A stretch of DNA of 64,000 nucleotides, taken from NCBI GenBank assembly GCA_003868215.1, contig QWDQ01000060.1, forward strand, positions 91,054 through 155,053. The letters are read 5' to 3'. Below are positions 13,223-25,585 of the stretch, in pieces (position 1 is the stretch's first letter; every line of letters begins with the position of its first letter). Below the pieces are notes generated by a model. That model did not search any database and had not been told where the DNA came from. It was given only the letters and a program-made list of their open reading frames with translations. Both the position numbers and the translations under genes were made by a program. This DNA is from Pseudophaeomoniella oleicola. Lineage: Eukaryota; Ascomycota; Eurotiomycetes; Phaeomoniellales; Phaeomoniellaceae.

Positions 13223-15118
13223 ATGTCGAGGAGGGATGACCCGGTCCCCAAACCCGAAGATTGGCTTCGGGTGCAACCCCACATACGGCAGCTCTACGTG
13301 GTGGACCAGAAGCCGCTGAAAGATGTCAGCCGTATATTGGAAGAGAAGTATGGTTTCTCCGCCACCCAACGCATGTATAAAAGCCGTATTCAGGCTTGGA
13401 AGTACGACAAGAAATTCAAGGAAGCTGAGTGGAGGCAGATCATTGCAATGTGGAAACGACGACGGGAGGATGAAGGCAAGGAATCGGTATTCAAGGTCCG
13501 AGGTCGAACGATCAATTCGGCAAAAATAAAGAAGTTCCTCAAACGAAAAAAGATTGAGGAACTTGACTTTCTCTCCTCTGGCATGGATAGTGAACCAATG
13601 TCAGACATACAATGCTTCACTCCAGTCGGCTCACCGCCACCAAACACCAGTCTCGATTCGGCGTCGATTACATCAGACGCTGATTTAGAGCCAAGCTCAG
13701 TCTCCGATCAGTCACGGCATAACTCCTTCACTTGGATTGGGCCACAAGACCATGAGGTTGGAGCTCCTGGTCCGAGCGTTCTAGGACACACTCAAAGTGC
13801 TTTGCCTACCCATACAATCCGTCAAGCTCACCTAGCTTCTCTTCCTCCCTTAGAGCCGTATCGTCACATCCCAGACCAAAACATTCCCCTCATGTTAAGA
13901 TCAGGCAGCGAATCGAGTGCTTCGTCGAGCCGAGTCGTGTACGGAGTCGAAGGCATGGCGTTGAGGTCTCTTACTCCGGACTCGGTCATGTTGGAAGAGA
14001 AGGATGATTTGATACTATGCAATCTAATGATGGCCCGTCATCCGCCATCGCTCGCAGGAGAAGCAGGCGAATCAGGGTTTCATTCCCAACAGCAAGCACT
14101 GTCGCCCTTGGAGACCGTCCCTGTCAGCATACATGACGCCGATATCGTCCTATGCCATAGCAGCTTGCTATCTAGATCGTCCCAGAACCTTTACGTCAAG
14201 TCTGAGGATGCATTGGCTTCGCAATGGCTTTCGCGATTGTTTCAAGCCAGCATTTTTCACAATCAGAATCGGCCTGACCTCGCAGAGAGAAACAAAGCAG
14301 CAGCCGAGGACATTTTTTATACAATGGTGAAATCTCAAAACCCCTACCTCCTACCTGGTCTGGCCATCCTTTCAGGCATTATGACCTCTCACCACCAGTG
14401 GCCATTGGTCACCTCATTTCTGTCTCGGTGTTGCCGGATAGCAGAGCATTCTCTCGGCACCGAGCATCCAATCACAGTCGCCTTCGAACACATACGAGGT
14501 GTTTGCGCTGGACAACGCTCAGAGCGCATTACGGCTGAACATCTTTGGCGTGCAATCATCACGTTTGAACTTGCTTGGTCTCCTGACCATCCAAATACGA
14601 TTGTTCTTAAGCACTTGAGGGCATGGCAAACTCTGTGCAATGGGGACGCAGCGTCGGCTGAGCAGCAGTTCAGGATACTCCTTCCCATAGCTGAAAGGGT
14701 AATGGGATCAAGCAACTATGTGACCACCTGGATAATGCGGTCTCTTTCACGGGCCTGCAAAGATCAAGGAAATCTTCAGGGCGCTATCGCTCTCATGAGC
14801 GATGCTGTGCTCAGACAACGCAGGTCTCTCGGTCCATTTCATCCGGATAGAATGGAGGGGTTGCGACGTTTGGCCGAAATGAATGAGCAGGTCGGTGACC
14901 TGATGGCTGCTGAGAGATATTTCAATGAAGCCTTGTGGGGTCAAGTAAAGATGCTCGGCGTAAATCACGGATTAACCATCGGAACGCTCAATCAACTTTC
15001 AAACACAATGCTTCAGAGAGGTAGAGTCGAAGAAGAAGCTCAATTGCAACAGCAAATCGATCGGCTGCTTCAAGAGGAAAAGCGACGTAGGTTTTTGACA
15101 CCTGCCGAAGCGTACTAG
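13223..15118 (+). CDS. Clr5-domain protein with helical, TPR-like C-terminal half
   Basis: This is a single-exon gene of 631 codons starting at the first ATG of the open frame. Residues about 9-65 match the Clr5 domain, a fungal N-terminal domain named after fission-yeast Clr5: an acidic and aromatic start (PKPEDWLRV), an LKDVSRILEEKYGF core and a basic YKSRIQAWKYDKKFKE end, which together suggest helix-turn-helix-like nucleic-acid binding. A basic stretch and a Ser/Pro-rich disordered linker follow. From about residue 370 the protein is helical, with repeated motifs such as LGPFHPDRMEGLRRLAEM that resemble kinesin-light-chain-type tetratricopeptide repeats. Clr5 proteins of this architecture are numerous in Pezizomycotina and mostly uncharacterised. 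The specific role is unknown; a nuclear regulatory role is inferred. The flanks are gene-poor on both sides. Confidence 0.85.
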   Translation: MSRRDDPVPKPEDWLRVQPHIRQLYVVDQKPLKDVSRILEEKYGFSATQRMYKSRIQAWKYDKKFKEAEWRQIIAMWKRRREDEGKESVFKVRGRTINSAKIKKFLKRKKIEELDFLSSGMDSEPMSDIQCFTPVGSPPPNTSLDSASITSDADLEPSSVSDQSRHNSFTWIGPQDHEVGAPGPSVLGHTQSALPTHTIRQAHLASLPPLEPYRHIPDQNIPLMLRSGSESSASSSRVVYGVEGMALRSLTPDSVMLEEKDDLILCNLMMARHPPSLAGEAGESGFHSQQQALSPLETVPVSIHDADIVLCHSSLLSRSSQNLYVKSEDALASQWLSRLFQASIFHNQNRPDLAERNKAAAEDIFYTMVKSQNPYLLPGLAILSGIMTSHHQWPLVTSFLSRCCRIAEHSLGTEHPITVAFEHIRGVCAGQRSERITAEHLWRAIITFELAWSPDHPNTIVLKHLRAWQTLCNGDAASAEQQFRILLPIAERVMGSSNYVTTWIMRSLSRACKDQGNLQGAIALMSDAVLRQRRSLGPFHPDRMEGLRRLAEMNEQVGDLMAAERYFNEALWGQVKMLGVNHGLTIGTLNQLSNTMLQRGRVEEEAQLQQQIDRLLQEEKRRRFLTPAEAY

Positions 15119-17155
15119 CAAGAGTGAAGGGTTTACGGGGATTGGGGCTCATCTACCTCCTGTACCTTTACTGGGCCTCGACCCAACTGTCCACGAGAGA
15201 ATTACTGTTACCTTTGCTGCCGATACGATACTATCACTACTCGCGTGGCTTGATTTTTCATGTTCGCTGTCGCCGATCCTGACCTGTGCCTCGGTGGAGT
15301 GGTACAAGAATACGTGGTCTCTCAACCTCGCGTTTCCGGACGTCGCGATTTCTACTGACAGATTTGAACGCCTTCTGCCATACAGCTGGCACCTTTCAAT
15401 CAGATCGTGTACCACTTTAGCAATCGGTCTTCTTTCTACAGCACTCTCCAGGCAGATATAGCACATCTGATGGTGGACCATTCATCCGAGTCATGTCTGA
15501 AGATCATGCGGCTCAAGGTAGAGAAGGAGCTCTCGTTGTGCCTCCATGAAAACTTATCTGTCCTATATGTCGAAAAACAAGAAGCCAGGTTTCCTTTAAC
15601 TTACTGTAAGTATCTAGCAAGCGTTTTTGATATTTTGACATCAGTACCCGAAAAGGAAATATTCATCTTCCAGCACCGACGGACTGGTGACCAATCATTT
15701 CGCTTCGGGTCTTTTACTCTGTTCTTGTTTGCCGTGGCATAAGTTACCTGCTATTTGCTGGAAGATTTATAAAACTGCATCACATGTTACGCCATGCATC
15801 ATCATGCATGCATGCATGAATGTATCCTGCAGAGAAATGGAGATCATGTATATGTTGTGTAAAAAAAAGACCGTCTCTTAGGGAAAGAGTGGCTAGCCAA
15901 TAGACGAACGCTCCTCTTTCAATTACTCTATCTTTCAGAGATACTTAGGGAGGTAGAGAGAGAAAGCTGGGTGAAAAGATCCGATGAGGCTTGCAGGATA
16001 CAAGGTAAGGGGGGAAGGAGGAGGCGCATATCGTGGCTTGTTCTTCTCGACCATTGTTACTCGAATACTGATACTGTATTAGCGGTTAAACGTCCCTCCC
16101 CCCCTGAACATCGATCTGAGATTCGCTTAAACAGTAGTTGATCTCGGTAATATTATCTCTCTAATACCCTAACCATGCCTGACTCGCTTCATCGCTTCTC
16201 AGTCAAGATTCAAGTATTAAGTGTGCGTGTGTGGCCTGCTTGCTTGCATGACTTGCATGACCTGACCTGACCCGACCCACGCATACATGGATCTCGTCTC
16301 GTCAGCCGACAAATCCATCATAGGAAAGCGCAGTAATGAGGTTTAAATAATTATAACCAGACAGATCTCAAATAGGTAGGCCTAAGCGCAGCAAAAGGGA
16401 AACAAAAACATTTGAAGTGATTAATCATATGATTATCTTCTGTTGTTTACAATATTCAAACCTGCATGCATCTTTTGTAGTTATTGATATTATATTAAAC
16501 CCGTTTGGAAAGCAACTTCAAAGTCGTTTGAAAAACACATCATCACCATTGATTGGGGTAAATTTGGTAAGTAATTAATTAACACAAGGTTATAGTGAAA
16601 TTCTCTCCTAGTTTTGATGATACAAACATCTAATTACTATACACATCATCTATACTTCTACACGACACGCAAAGATCCCATATCTACAACGTGACCATGT
16701 AATTACTTAGATAATCTGGATACCGCGGTCCCTAGTGATCAGTATCTATTAAAAGAGACAAGAGAGAGGTCGACCATGTTACATTTGAGAAATAAGCAAA
16801 GTACGCAAAGCCTGGTTGGTGGTGATAATAATAATAATAATTATGTATTGAGTGAGAAACCGGTTTCCCTCCCCTTTTCTACTCCCCGACCCCCCTGTCA
16901 GTTCATTGAGCGATTTCATTCCACCAAAACCACCCCTCACCCCCTTTTACACGTTAACACAGAAAGAAAAGGAAAAAAGAAGGAAGGAATACGCCGCCGC
17001 CATGCTGTGTAGTAGGGTAGATATCCCCATCTCGAAGAAAGTCTGGTGCCAGTCAGACACCGTTGCATTCCTATCTGACGGTTAAAGAGAGATCGTTTCA
17101 AGTCATCGCTGTGCTGTTACAAAATTGTTTGCTTTGAAGACTTAGATCTCCAATC
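15119..17155. other. Intergenic stretch without recognised gene
   Basis: About 2 kb between the Clr5-domain gene and the 3' end of FZO1. It becomes AT-richer from about 16,300 and holds a short ATA microsatellite (16825-16841) and a CATG-rich word near 15,800. It probably carries the 3' untranslated regions of the two convergent neighbours. I saw no coding frame with a recognisable product. Confidence 0.65.
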
Positions 17156-20046
17156 TCAGGGTTGAGCTGGCGTAGGCCCCGGTCCTTCCAGATCGACCGT
17201 CTGCACGCTTCTCCTGCTTTCGCTGCTCTCTCTGACCAGATTCGAAAAGTATTTCTTCGCGACGCTACTCTCTCTCTGGACTTTAGCAACGTCCTCCTTT
17301 CTTCTCCCGAGCTCTTCGACTTCTTGGGCAATACAGACATTGAGCTTTTGAGCAGGAATGCGAAGAACGTTGCGGACTTCGGATGAGATACGTTCGGCAT
17401 TTGAATGCGTGTAATCCATTGATGCTAGAGTGGCGGAGAGTTTACGAGCGAGACGCGGAGGGAGAGAGTTTGGGATCTGTGAGAACAGATACCCTGCTGT
17501 TAGAAGAGCTAGTTGGCCGTCAGTATCATGTTTGTAGAGGGTCTGTCACAGGAATGGAACTTACCTGTCAACAGCATTCCGGGGAGGACCATGTTCCGAA
17601 GATTCCTGGTGCCCATAATACGAGCAGCTCCAAACACACCATCTATCCAACCTACGCCGCCTAGAGCACGACCACCCAGGGTGCCCACCACAGTCATGGC
17701 CATACCGGTACCGACAACTTTCTCTTGTCGTTCCCAGATCCCAGCAACGTCGAAGAAATCCCACACTTCAACTTCGGTGTCTACAGCCCTTAAACGTGCA
17801 TGCCTTCGCTTGGAGTACATCAAGTCTGCCCTAAACTTGAGGGTTTCAAACTTGTCGCCAACATGTAGCAAGCCAAGACTGTTGATCATGTCAACACCCT
17901 TGATGGACTTCGCACGGCCATAGTCTTCGCATGCTTGAACTGATTCGGCAATCGTATCCAACATCGCGGCTTTGATATCTTCCGCATAGTTGAACACAGA
18001 CCAGAGCCCTGGGTACTCGACACGGAGATCAGCCTGGCCAACCTTTGCAATAGTCGTCGAGAGTGTAGACCTTGTATGGTTATAAACGTCTGCTACAATC
18101 TGATCATTGTCCTTGTCGAGCTGATCTGAAACGGCTGATTTTTGCTTCTTGCGCTCCTCATATTCGGGTTCCAGTTCACCTAACTCCTGCGACACGCGTT
18201 TAAGCTCCGAGGATGCGACTTCGAGATTCACGTTCGCAAGAGCACTGAGGTCGCCTAAAACATTGAGCAGGTATGTCTTTGCTGGTGCCAGTTTGGAGCG
18301 TGCACGCTTCTCTAAGATAAATCTTCTGAGAGCACCCTCCAGGTTTTCAAAATCTTGGATCTTCTCCTTTTCCTTTCCTTTGCCCTTGCCGGGAGATCCA
18401 GGTTCACCATGCTTGCCGGCAGGGATATCACTATCGCCATCTGGCCCTCCATCTGGGGGGTTTGACGAGCCTCCGCCACCACCACCTCCGCTGCCAGCAC
18501 CCGGCGGTGCAGGCAAGGCTGGTGCCACAGGTACAGCGTTGCTTGAGACGAAATGAACGAGCTCGGCAGCATCCTTGAATGTGTAAGGGCTCAACTTGGC
18601 GATCTGCTCCAAAATCATCTTCTGACAGCGCTCCTTGTCTCGTATGTTATCGAATCCGTTAACAACCATGAACATGTAAGCCTTTTCGTGTGCAGCCTGC
18701 CATATAAACTCCTTTGCAGAGAGAGTGAAGTGATTAGCAGCGGAGACAACGAAGACAACCACGTCAATCTCCTCTTGCCTTGCAAAGACCGCAGTAGTCT
18801 TCACAGAATCGGCGTTGAGACCGGGTGCATCGATAAGAGTGATATCCACGACACCATTGTGCAGAAGGGACTCATCGACAAACCTCGAATCTTTGACGTA
18901 TACCTTGCACTGTATATACCGCTCGTTGTCTGTCACTATCTTCTCAAGCTCGTCTAGCCTAAAGGCGTCATAAGTGCTTTCGTCGTGTCGATTGTAAATT
19001 TGATCTTTGTGAACAGCATGCACTTCCTCGAGACCGCCATTCTCCCGGGCGTCGAGGACTTCGCAGAATATGCTCGTACACGGTTGTTGATCCTCTGGCA
19101 ACACCTTTCTTCGTAGGAGCGCATTACAGAAAGTGGACTTTCCGGCATTGAGATCGCCTGTAACCAAGACCTTACTTGCTGTATCTTCGATGCGGTCCCG
19201 CAGTGCTAACAAATGTCGTATGCTCTGGCTGATTTTCCCATCAAGTAATGATGCTATAGATGCCTTCTCTAACGAATGTACGAGTTCTGCTTGCGATAAT
19301 GCGCCCAGCTTGAGGTCGAGCTTTAGGATGGAGAACTCCTGCGCAATTTGCGGTGTCAAGAGACGAGGTTCACCCGCTTTCCGTTTCTGGGCGGCGACAC
19401 TCGATTCGCTGGTGCTGTGTTCGCCTAATGAGGTTCCTGCGCGTTTGGGGGGAATTGGCCGTGGAAGCTCCTCACTTGTCGATTCTGCTGGATGGACGAG
19501 GTCCGCACCACCTCTTGTCGATTGCGTTGATTGTAAAGTCGGTCTGCCATCATGAGATGAACCTTGAACTGTGGGATAATGTGCAGGCCATTGGGCGTTC
19601 ATTCTTTGCAGTTCCTTCAAGGTATCGACTGTGCGACCGATTGCTTTCGCAAGTGCACCGCGGTTCTGATTGTAATATAGTTGATGCACATGACTGGCTA
19701 GAATCTTTCGCTCGTTTTCTGAAGCCGGATGTGACTCTCCAGGGCGCAAAGGTGTATGCGATGGCGTTGGTCTATCCTCAAGCAGTCCATCCCTCCATGC
19801 GTTTGCTTCGCCACTGCCAAACTGACTGTCACCAGCGATACTAGGGCCGTACCCAGAATCTCTCTCCAGTTCAGCCATCAGCTGCGATGCATACCTGGAT
19901 TCAGAACCTCCTCCAACGGTCATATATTGAGGGTTGAGTGGCGCAGGCTCTGAGTCGTCTGCCAATCGAGATGCTTCATTCTGCCATTGCGAAGAGCTCT
20001 CGCCGGCTGATGAATCGCCACCGTTCGAGAGATAAGACTGACTCAT
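17156..20046 (-). CDS. FZO1: Mitofusin Fzo1, outer-membrane mitochondrial fusion GTPase
   Basis: Two exons, 20046-17565 and 17508-17156, are joined across a 56-bp intron (GTAAGT donor, CTAG acceptor with an ACTGAC branch-like word), giving 944 residues. The unspliced frame would end early at 17509 and lose the C-terminal end. The dynamin-family GTPase domain shows P-loop GDLNAGKS at residues 297-304, DAPG at 406-409 and an NGFD guanine-specificity motif. A Gly/Pro-rich low-complexity insert lies near residues 505-560, before heptad-rich helices. The hydrophobic segments around the splice junction (VLPGMLLTALLTAGYLF) form the membrane anchor, followed by a C-terminal coiled coil. Fzo1 tethers and fuses mitochondrial outer membranes. 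Length and domain order fit the fungal family, which makes the splice model strong. Confidence 0.95.
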
Positions 20047-20487
20047 TGTGCGCGAATCAATTTCTCTAGGCGGCTGGGCCTTTGGCTCCTATACGTGGTC
20101 GATACAGTAGGTGTTCATAGGAGATGTAGTTTGTGTTGATTGTTGATGACAATTAATAAGGAAGGATGCTTTGAAAGTTTTGGCTTTCGGCCGGGCGGTT
20201 GAACCGACGTGCGGGCACCGTAATCCGTATGAAGACCCTCCTCCCATCCTCCGCCTACCATAGTAGTATGCGACGTCAGTCTCCACAGCCGTACCACATA
20301 CACGATTGTCGCATACCCCAACTTGCTTCCAGGCAACAGTAATCACTCATATACATACTGAGAACACCAGCAAGGGCATCTACGCCTTCTGTGATCCTCT
20401 GATACCATCGTCGGTACCTCTGCTGGACGATAACTTAGACATCAAACACTGAACACTACATCATACGAACAGTCAGGAATCATCAGC

Positions 20488-21373
20488 ATGAATGTGAGTT
20501 CCCTCTAACACTATTGACATTGACAGTCCCGCTTTGGCAGATTATAGATTATTGACATGGATCTAGGTCATAGAATGGGCTTTTGGGAAGCGCATGACCC
20601 CCGCTGAACGTCTGCGCAAGCATCAACGCGCCCTTGAGAGGACCCAGAGAGAGCTCGATCGGGAACGTGTCAAACTCGAGAACCAAGAAAAGAAGCTCAT
20701 TCAGGAAATCAAGAAGAATGCGAAGTCAGGCCAAATTGGCGCAGCTAAGATACAAGCCAAGGATTTGGTTAGGACTAGGAGGTACATTCAGAAGTTCTAC
20801 CAGATGCGGACGCAGTTACAGGCTATCAGCTTGAGGATACAGGTATGGGGTGGACGTTGCATAGTTCCCAGTTCCAGTCATAGCCTCCTGTCGGGAAGGT
20901 AACAATACTGACCGTCTATCTCTTACCAGACCGTCCGATCGAATGAACAGATGGTACAATCGATGAAAGGAGCCACTAAGTTGCTTGGATCTATGAACAG
21001 ACAGATGAACCTTCCAGCATTGCAAAGGATCGCCATGGAGTTCGAGCGCGAGAATGACATTATGGACCAAAGACAGGAAATGATGGACGATGCCATTGAT
21101 GATGCAACAGGCTTGGAAGACGAGGAAGAAGGCGAGGAAGTCGTCAATCAAGTCTTGGACGAGATCGGTGTAGATCTGAATCAATCAGTAAGTTTACACG
21201 CGGTCAGCCTTGACCAATAAGATTCTAACGTGACTCTGTTACAGCTGGGAGAGACTCCTACGGGTATCCAGAAGACTACCGTTACCGAAGGACGTGTTGC
21301 CGAAGCCATTGGAGGGCCCAGTGGGGGTGCGGATGACGACCTCCAAGCCAGGCTGGATAGCCTTAGGCGGTAG
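20488..21373 (+). CDS. VPS2: ESCRT-III subunit Vps2 (CHMP2 family)
   Basis: Four exons (20488-20493, 20567-20842, 20930-21187, 21245-21373) give 222 residues, with introns of 73, 87 and 57 bp. The first coding exon is only six bases (Met-Asn); with it the protein begins MNVIEWAFGKRMTPAERLR, the characteristic start of the family. The Snf7 core follows: a basic helical hairpin (AKDLVRTRRYIQKFYQMR), a second helix around LLGSMNRQMNLPALQR, and an acidic DEEEGEEVV segment. The C-terminus DDLQARLDSLRR fits a MIT-interacting motif type 1, which recruits the Vps4 ATPase. Vps2 acts with Vps24 late in ESCRT-III polymerisation during multivesicular-body sorting. It is divergent from FZO1, with about 440 bp between the start codons. 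Confidence 0.96.
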
Positions 21374-22630
21374 AGGACACTCAGCCAGTTTACGTCCAGA
21401 TTGATACATGCTTCCCGTACCATTTCACGGGTTTAGATTCTTCATTTGACTCTTCGGACCCACTGAGAATAGGAATTACTGCTAGACAATGTCAGTCCGT
21501 GGGCATCATTGAATACAGCTATGCCAATCCCTGTCCCTTCTTATTCCCACGAATCGAGAGCCAGCTTAGGTTTGCCCAATCCTCTGGGTTCATCAAGGCC
21601 AGATATGAACTTCCGGTCTTTCGGTCAAGGGCTATTTATTAATTTATGGACTGGGAGGTTCTTTAATGGGGTCACGGTGAATCTATCAGCAGAACAAATC
21701 GTTCTGGCCTGGAAGAGGAGGTTAACATAGAAACAAAACCTCAGATGCCTCTTCGAGATCTTCACAGGGCCTACGGGTGTCTGAAGTGACGTCAAATCGA
21801 AATGAGCATGGAACTCAGCAAGATCTCATGATAAGATGCCCATGAAGCCAAATAGCTCGCGCCCGCGGTGTTATATGATCTCTTCATACATTTTCGAAAG
21901 CTTTTCCATGGCATGAACGAGATCGAAGGCCCGGGTCCAGGCGGGCCACCCCGCGCACAGAATCAGGCTAGAATGCTCGTGTCATCCGGGGTACCATGCC
22001 AGTCCACGTGGTCGGAGAAAGCGAAAAGGGACACGAAGCAGAGGGCTGATACCGTAGCAATGCAACAGGGGCATTGACTGGGATCCCTACAGATCCGGAT
22101 AGCGCGGAGGTTCTTGTGATCTTGATGCCCTCTTTCGCCTGGGTCCGACGGAAGCATATGAGGAGTCAAGGATACGATCCTAGCCTTCCGGTATCAATGT
22201 CCCTCTGCATCCTACTTGCCACAGATGCCTGCCGCAACGGCATGGACGGTTTTTCCCAGGAAAGAAATCTGGGCCAGGTCACTCGGAAATGTCGGATGGT
22301 GACGAGTACTTCTAAAATCAGCCCAAGTTTCGGCTTGAGTGGAATCTATGACAACAATCTTAGGTAGGCAGTAATATGATGTCAGCATGGTCTCTTCCCC
22401 GGCTGGACCATATGCTCGTATTAGTGTCAAGGCAATCTCCATCAAAAAAATCCCAGGCTCGCAGGGTGGTAATACCGCCCATTCCTATGGCAATAGCAAC
22501 GATAGCGATGGAAACTAGACATGCAGAAGTTGATAGGAGATATCATGCGCCATGCGCGAATATGTGGTACGCTAGTTGTAAGGAGTATGAGGGGTTGACC
22601 TCATCTCAGATCCTCATGGCGGGTCAGATA

Positions 22631-22642
22631 TACTACGTAGTA
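22631..22642. repeat. 12-bp perfect palindrome, copy 2
   Basis: Exact TACTACGTAGTA, extended on the right by CTAC as in copy 3. Confidence 0.9.
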
Positions 22643-24358
22643 CTACGGTTGTTTTTTCCTTGTTGAAAATGTAAACTCTACGCCAGGCATGGAAGGCGAA
22701 ATGTTTGATAAGTCAGCAGTCTGTAGCCAAGCGAGCAAACCTGCCAATCGCATTAGATCATGACAGCGAGCCGACCAACGAGAAGCATCATTTACTACCT
22801 AGGTACCTAGGTAGGTACGCAGTCCTACTACTATGTATGTACGTACCATACCAGCCTCGGCGCATCATATCCGAGGGAGGCAAAAGCGCAACATTTTTGC
22901 GAGGACAGTGAGGGGAATCCGATCAAACCGTCAACGCCGGCGCCGCTCTCGCGCGAGGCTAATGAAACAAGACGCTAGAACCACAATGCCGACACAATGA
23001 AGATGGTGGCGGACTGTTGATTTCCCAAATCTTTTATCTTTTCCCCCTGGATCACGGGATACATTATCCGATACGTGCCCTTTTTGAACCTCGTCGATAT
23101 GTCGGCCCTGTACGTAGTAGTATGTACAAATACTGTATCTCATGAGATCTCATGAGTATGCACAGCATGTGTGCTTGTAGGCTCTGATAATACAGCTGCT
23201 AGTGTCGAAGAGTGAGGATACGAATGGAGCCCAATCAGATGCCAGGCGCGCAGGCTCGCAGGTCAGCACCTGGCACACTGTATGCATCCTAGAGCCTAGT
23301 CGGTAGTGTTCATTCACGCTCATGGCGATGATCCACGAACCGTCAGGTCGACGCGTACGTCTCGACGTCTGTGCAGCTGATGAAAGTAGCGATCAGAACA
23401 TAATTAAGAGTCACTGCCTGGCCAAGGACTGAAGCGCCCACATCGAGTCCGTTGCAAGTGTGGCAATGATCATTCGTATCAGCTTTGACCACGCGAAACG
23501 GCGAGACGGCTGTCGCCTTTTATCCACATGATTCGCCAATATGATGATCGACATCAAAAGCCGGAGAGTTGGAACTCTTGTGCCAACTAATATGGTCATT
23601 TTCCAAGCAACTCTAGCAAACACTACATAAGAGGGACAACTCATGACACTTTTCAATACAAACATGAGATTCCTTGGACCGTATCTCAACCCTGATTCAA
23701 TCTCGTGTGGTCGTTCTCCTAGCAACAATGAACCCCGAATATGACCCATCAAGGTTCGAATGTTCCTTATCACCACCCGTGAGTTGTCTACTTGGCTGGA
23801 TCACCCTTTACATTGTGAAGTACAATACCATCTGCCGAGTACATCATCTGTAAGATCACATCACGAAGCTGGGCTCAAAACAATTAGGTACGCATGATCG
23901 CCAACACAAGATCCTACGGTGTGGATTTGTATTACATAGTACACGAATGGGGTATTGCCTCGGTGCTACATTGTACAATAGTAAAGACTTGGGGTGTACT
24001 CCACTTCCAGGGAACTGGCCGTCATGATGTTGTTCAGGGTAATCAACTTAGTCCCCATTGTATCGGCGACGAATCGGTAGCGATTTAAGCCTCTTGAGGC
24101 TTTTCTTTTGGCTCTCATTCCGGCCATATCGAGCCTCGAAAGAAATGGATCAAGGACGCTATGCCTGAAACAAACGGATATAAACCAGTAACAACGCGGA
24201 AATGACACGGCATGTTCGAAAAGAGTACCGTTATCAGAAAAGCAAGGATTTGAGATAGTTTCAATGCCTTCTTGCACTTGGTCGGTGATAGTAATGATTA
24301 CAGGTAATTAAAATGAGAAAGGATCTATTTAACACGCGTATGAATTCTGGGGCTGTTG

Positions 24359-24370
24359 TACTACGTAGTA
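24359..24370. repeat. 12-bp perfect palindrome, copy 3
   Basis: Exact TACTACGTAGTA followed by CTAC, so copies 2 and 3 share 16 bp. Confidence 0.9.
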
Positions 24371-24888
24371 CTACAGTACATAGCACTAGGGCTGGCAGAT
24401 ACATAAAGAGACAAGGCTGTGCAAGGTCTTGTTTTCCCATGAGATCCGCCCTGCCGTTACTGCCGCTTTCAGGTCTCTCTTCCCTTTCTCTCGCCCTCAT
24501 GCGTGTCCTGTAAGTACTGATTGACCCAGTCGCCGGTAAATTCCCTGTATTTCAAGTATCTCGGTATGTTTAGATCTTCTACTACCTTACCCAGGTCCCG
24601 AGCATCCGGAACATCATGACTTTAACCCTTGGAATGCGTTGTTATTGTCATGATGGATGGGAGGGGGGGAAATGTGTCGCCATCCAACTGTGTCCTTCGT
24701 AGTAATACTCATGATGTCGATGTATTATAGACTGGAGCATAGTTACAACGGTACAGTCCCTAGACTCCCATAGAGTAATCCCACCGCCAGTCATCATCAA
24801 TTCTGATGCTACTTCAGTACCTGGGTACTTCCCACTTGATGCTTTCCGGGGTATGATATTCACTACCACATGTAAGTTACCATAAGTT

Positions 24889-24900
24889 TACTACGTAGTA
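24889..24900. repeat. 12-bp perfect palindrome, copy 4
   Basis: Exact TACTACGTAGTA, followed by GTAT. It lies about 690 bp upstream of the arrestin-family start codon. Confidence 0.9.
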
Positions 24901-25585
24901 GTATCCAAGGGTTTTACGGATTGGGCATTTTGTCGTTTCGAGTAACGCCCCCGGAACTGCTAAGTTAGCAGAAGATTCTCCTCTCCGCATATGAAATGAC
25001 GACTCGAATCTGAGAGTCTTTTCCATCTCATCCTGCTTTTCTTTATCCCTTCTGTGACCAGTATTAAATCGATCCTGGGACCTCGAGAGTTCAGAGGAAA
25101 AAACCACTAACCTAACCCAAACACCCCCCGGGGAGATCTCGGCCCATCGTCTATTATATACCTCATCTCACTATCGGACGCATTATCGGCGGTGTACAGT
25201 TCACGCATTCATTCGCTATTTAAAATGAGGAAAGGGTGAAATTAACACTACCAAAATAGCAAGAAAACACGGGCTGCATTGCATGTTTTGGATGATCGAC
25301 ACCTCAGACGGGCACTTCTGCGAGTAGGTGAGTGCCGAAACTATTGCCCCATCAACGATCATGCGCATTCCTGCCCAAACCACCCCCGTGACAGTGCTTG
25401 CCTTGTGCACGCAAGCTGCATGGATATGATTCGGCTTGTCGTTGTCACGAGTGAAGTGTCTGCATGTTGCCGCTGAGATTGTCAGCCTTCATATGATGAA
25501 GCTGTGCTGCGACTTTCTCCCAAACCCAACGTTCCTACTCGGAAGAAAAGTGTTTCACCCCAAATGCTGACAACAAAACTTCCTC

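Larger units (their letters stand above)
21374..25585. other. Gene-poor stretch with clustered palindromes
   Basis: About 4.2 kb without a recognisable CDS. It contains three of the five exact TACTACGTAGTA palindromes and a near-copy at 23111 (TACGTAGTAGTATGTAC). A CCTAGGTACC-rich palindromic word lies near 22797-22816. The longest open stretch is 23411-23776 (-), 121 codons opening with GTG and containing hydrophobic segments, but it has no family match. The left part should contain the 3' untranslated region of VPS2. Confidence 0.6.

Noticed and set aside
23411-23776. 121-codon minus-strand stretch with hydrophobic segments
   Set aside because: GTG opening, no family match, and the hydrophobic pattern is irregular for membrane helices.
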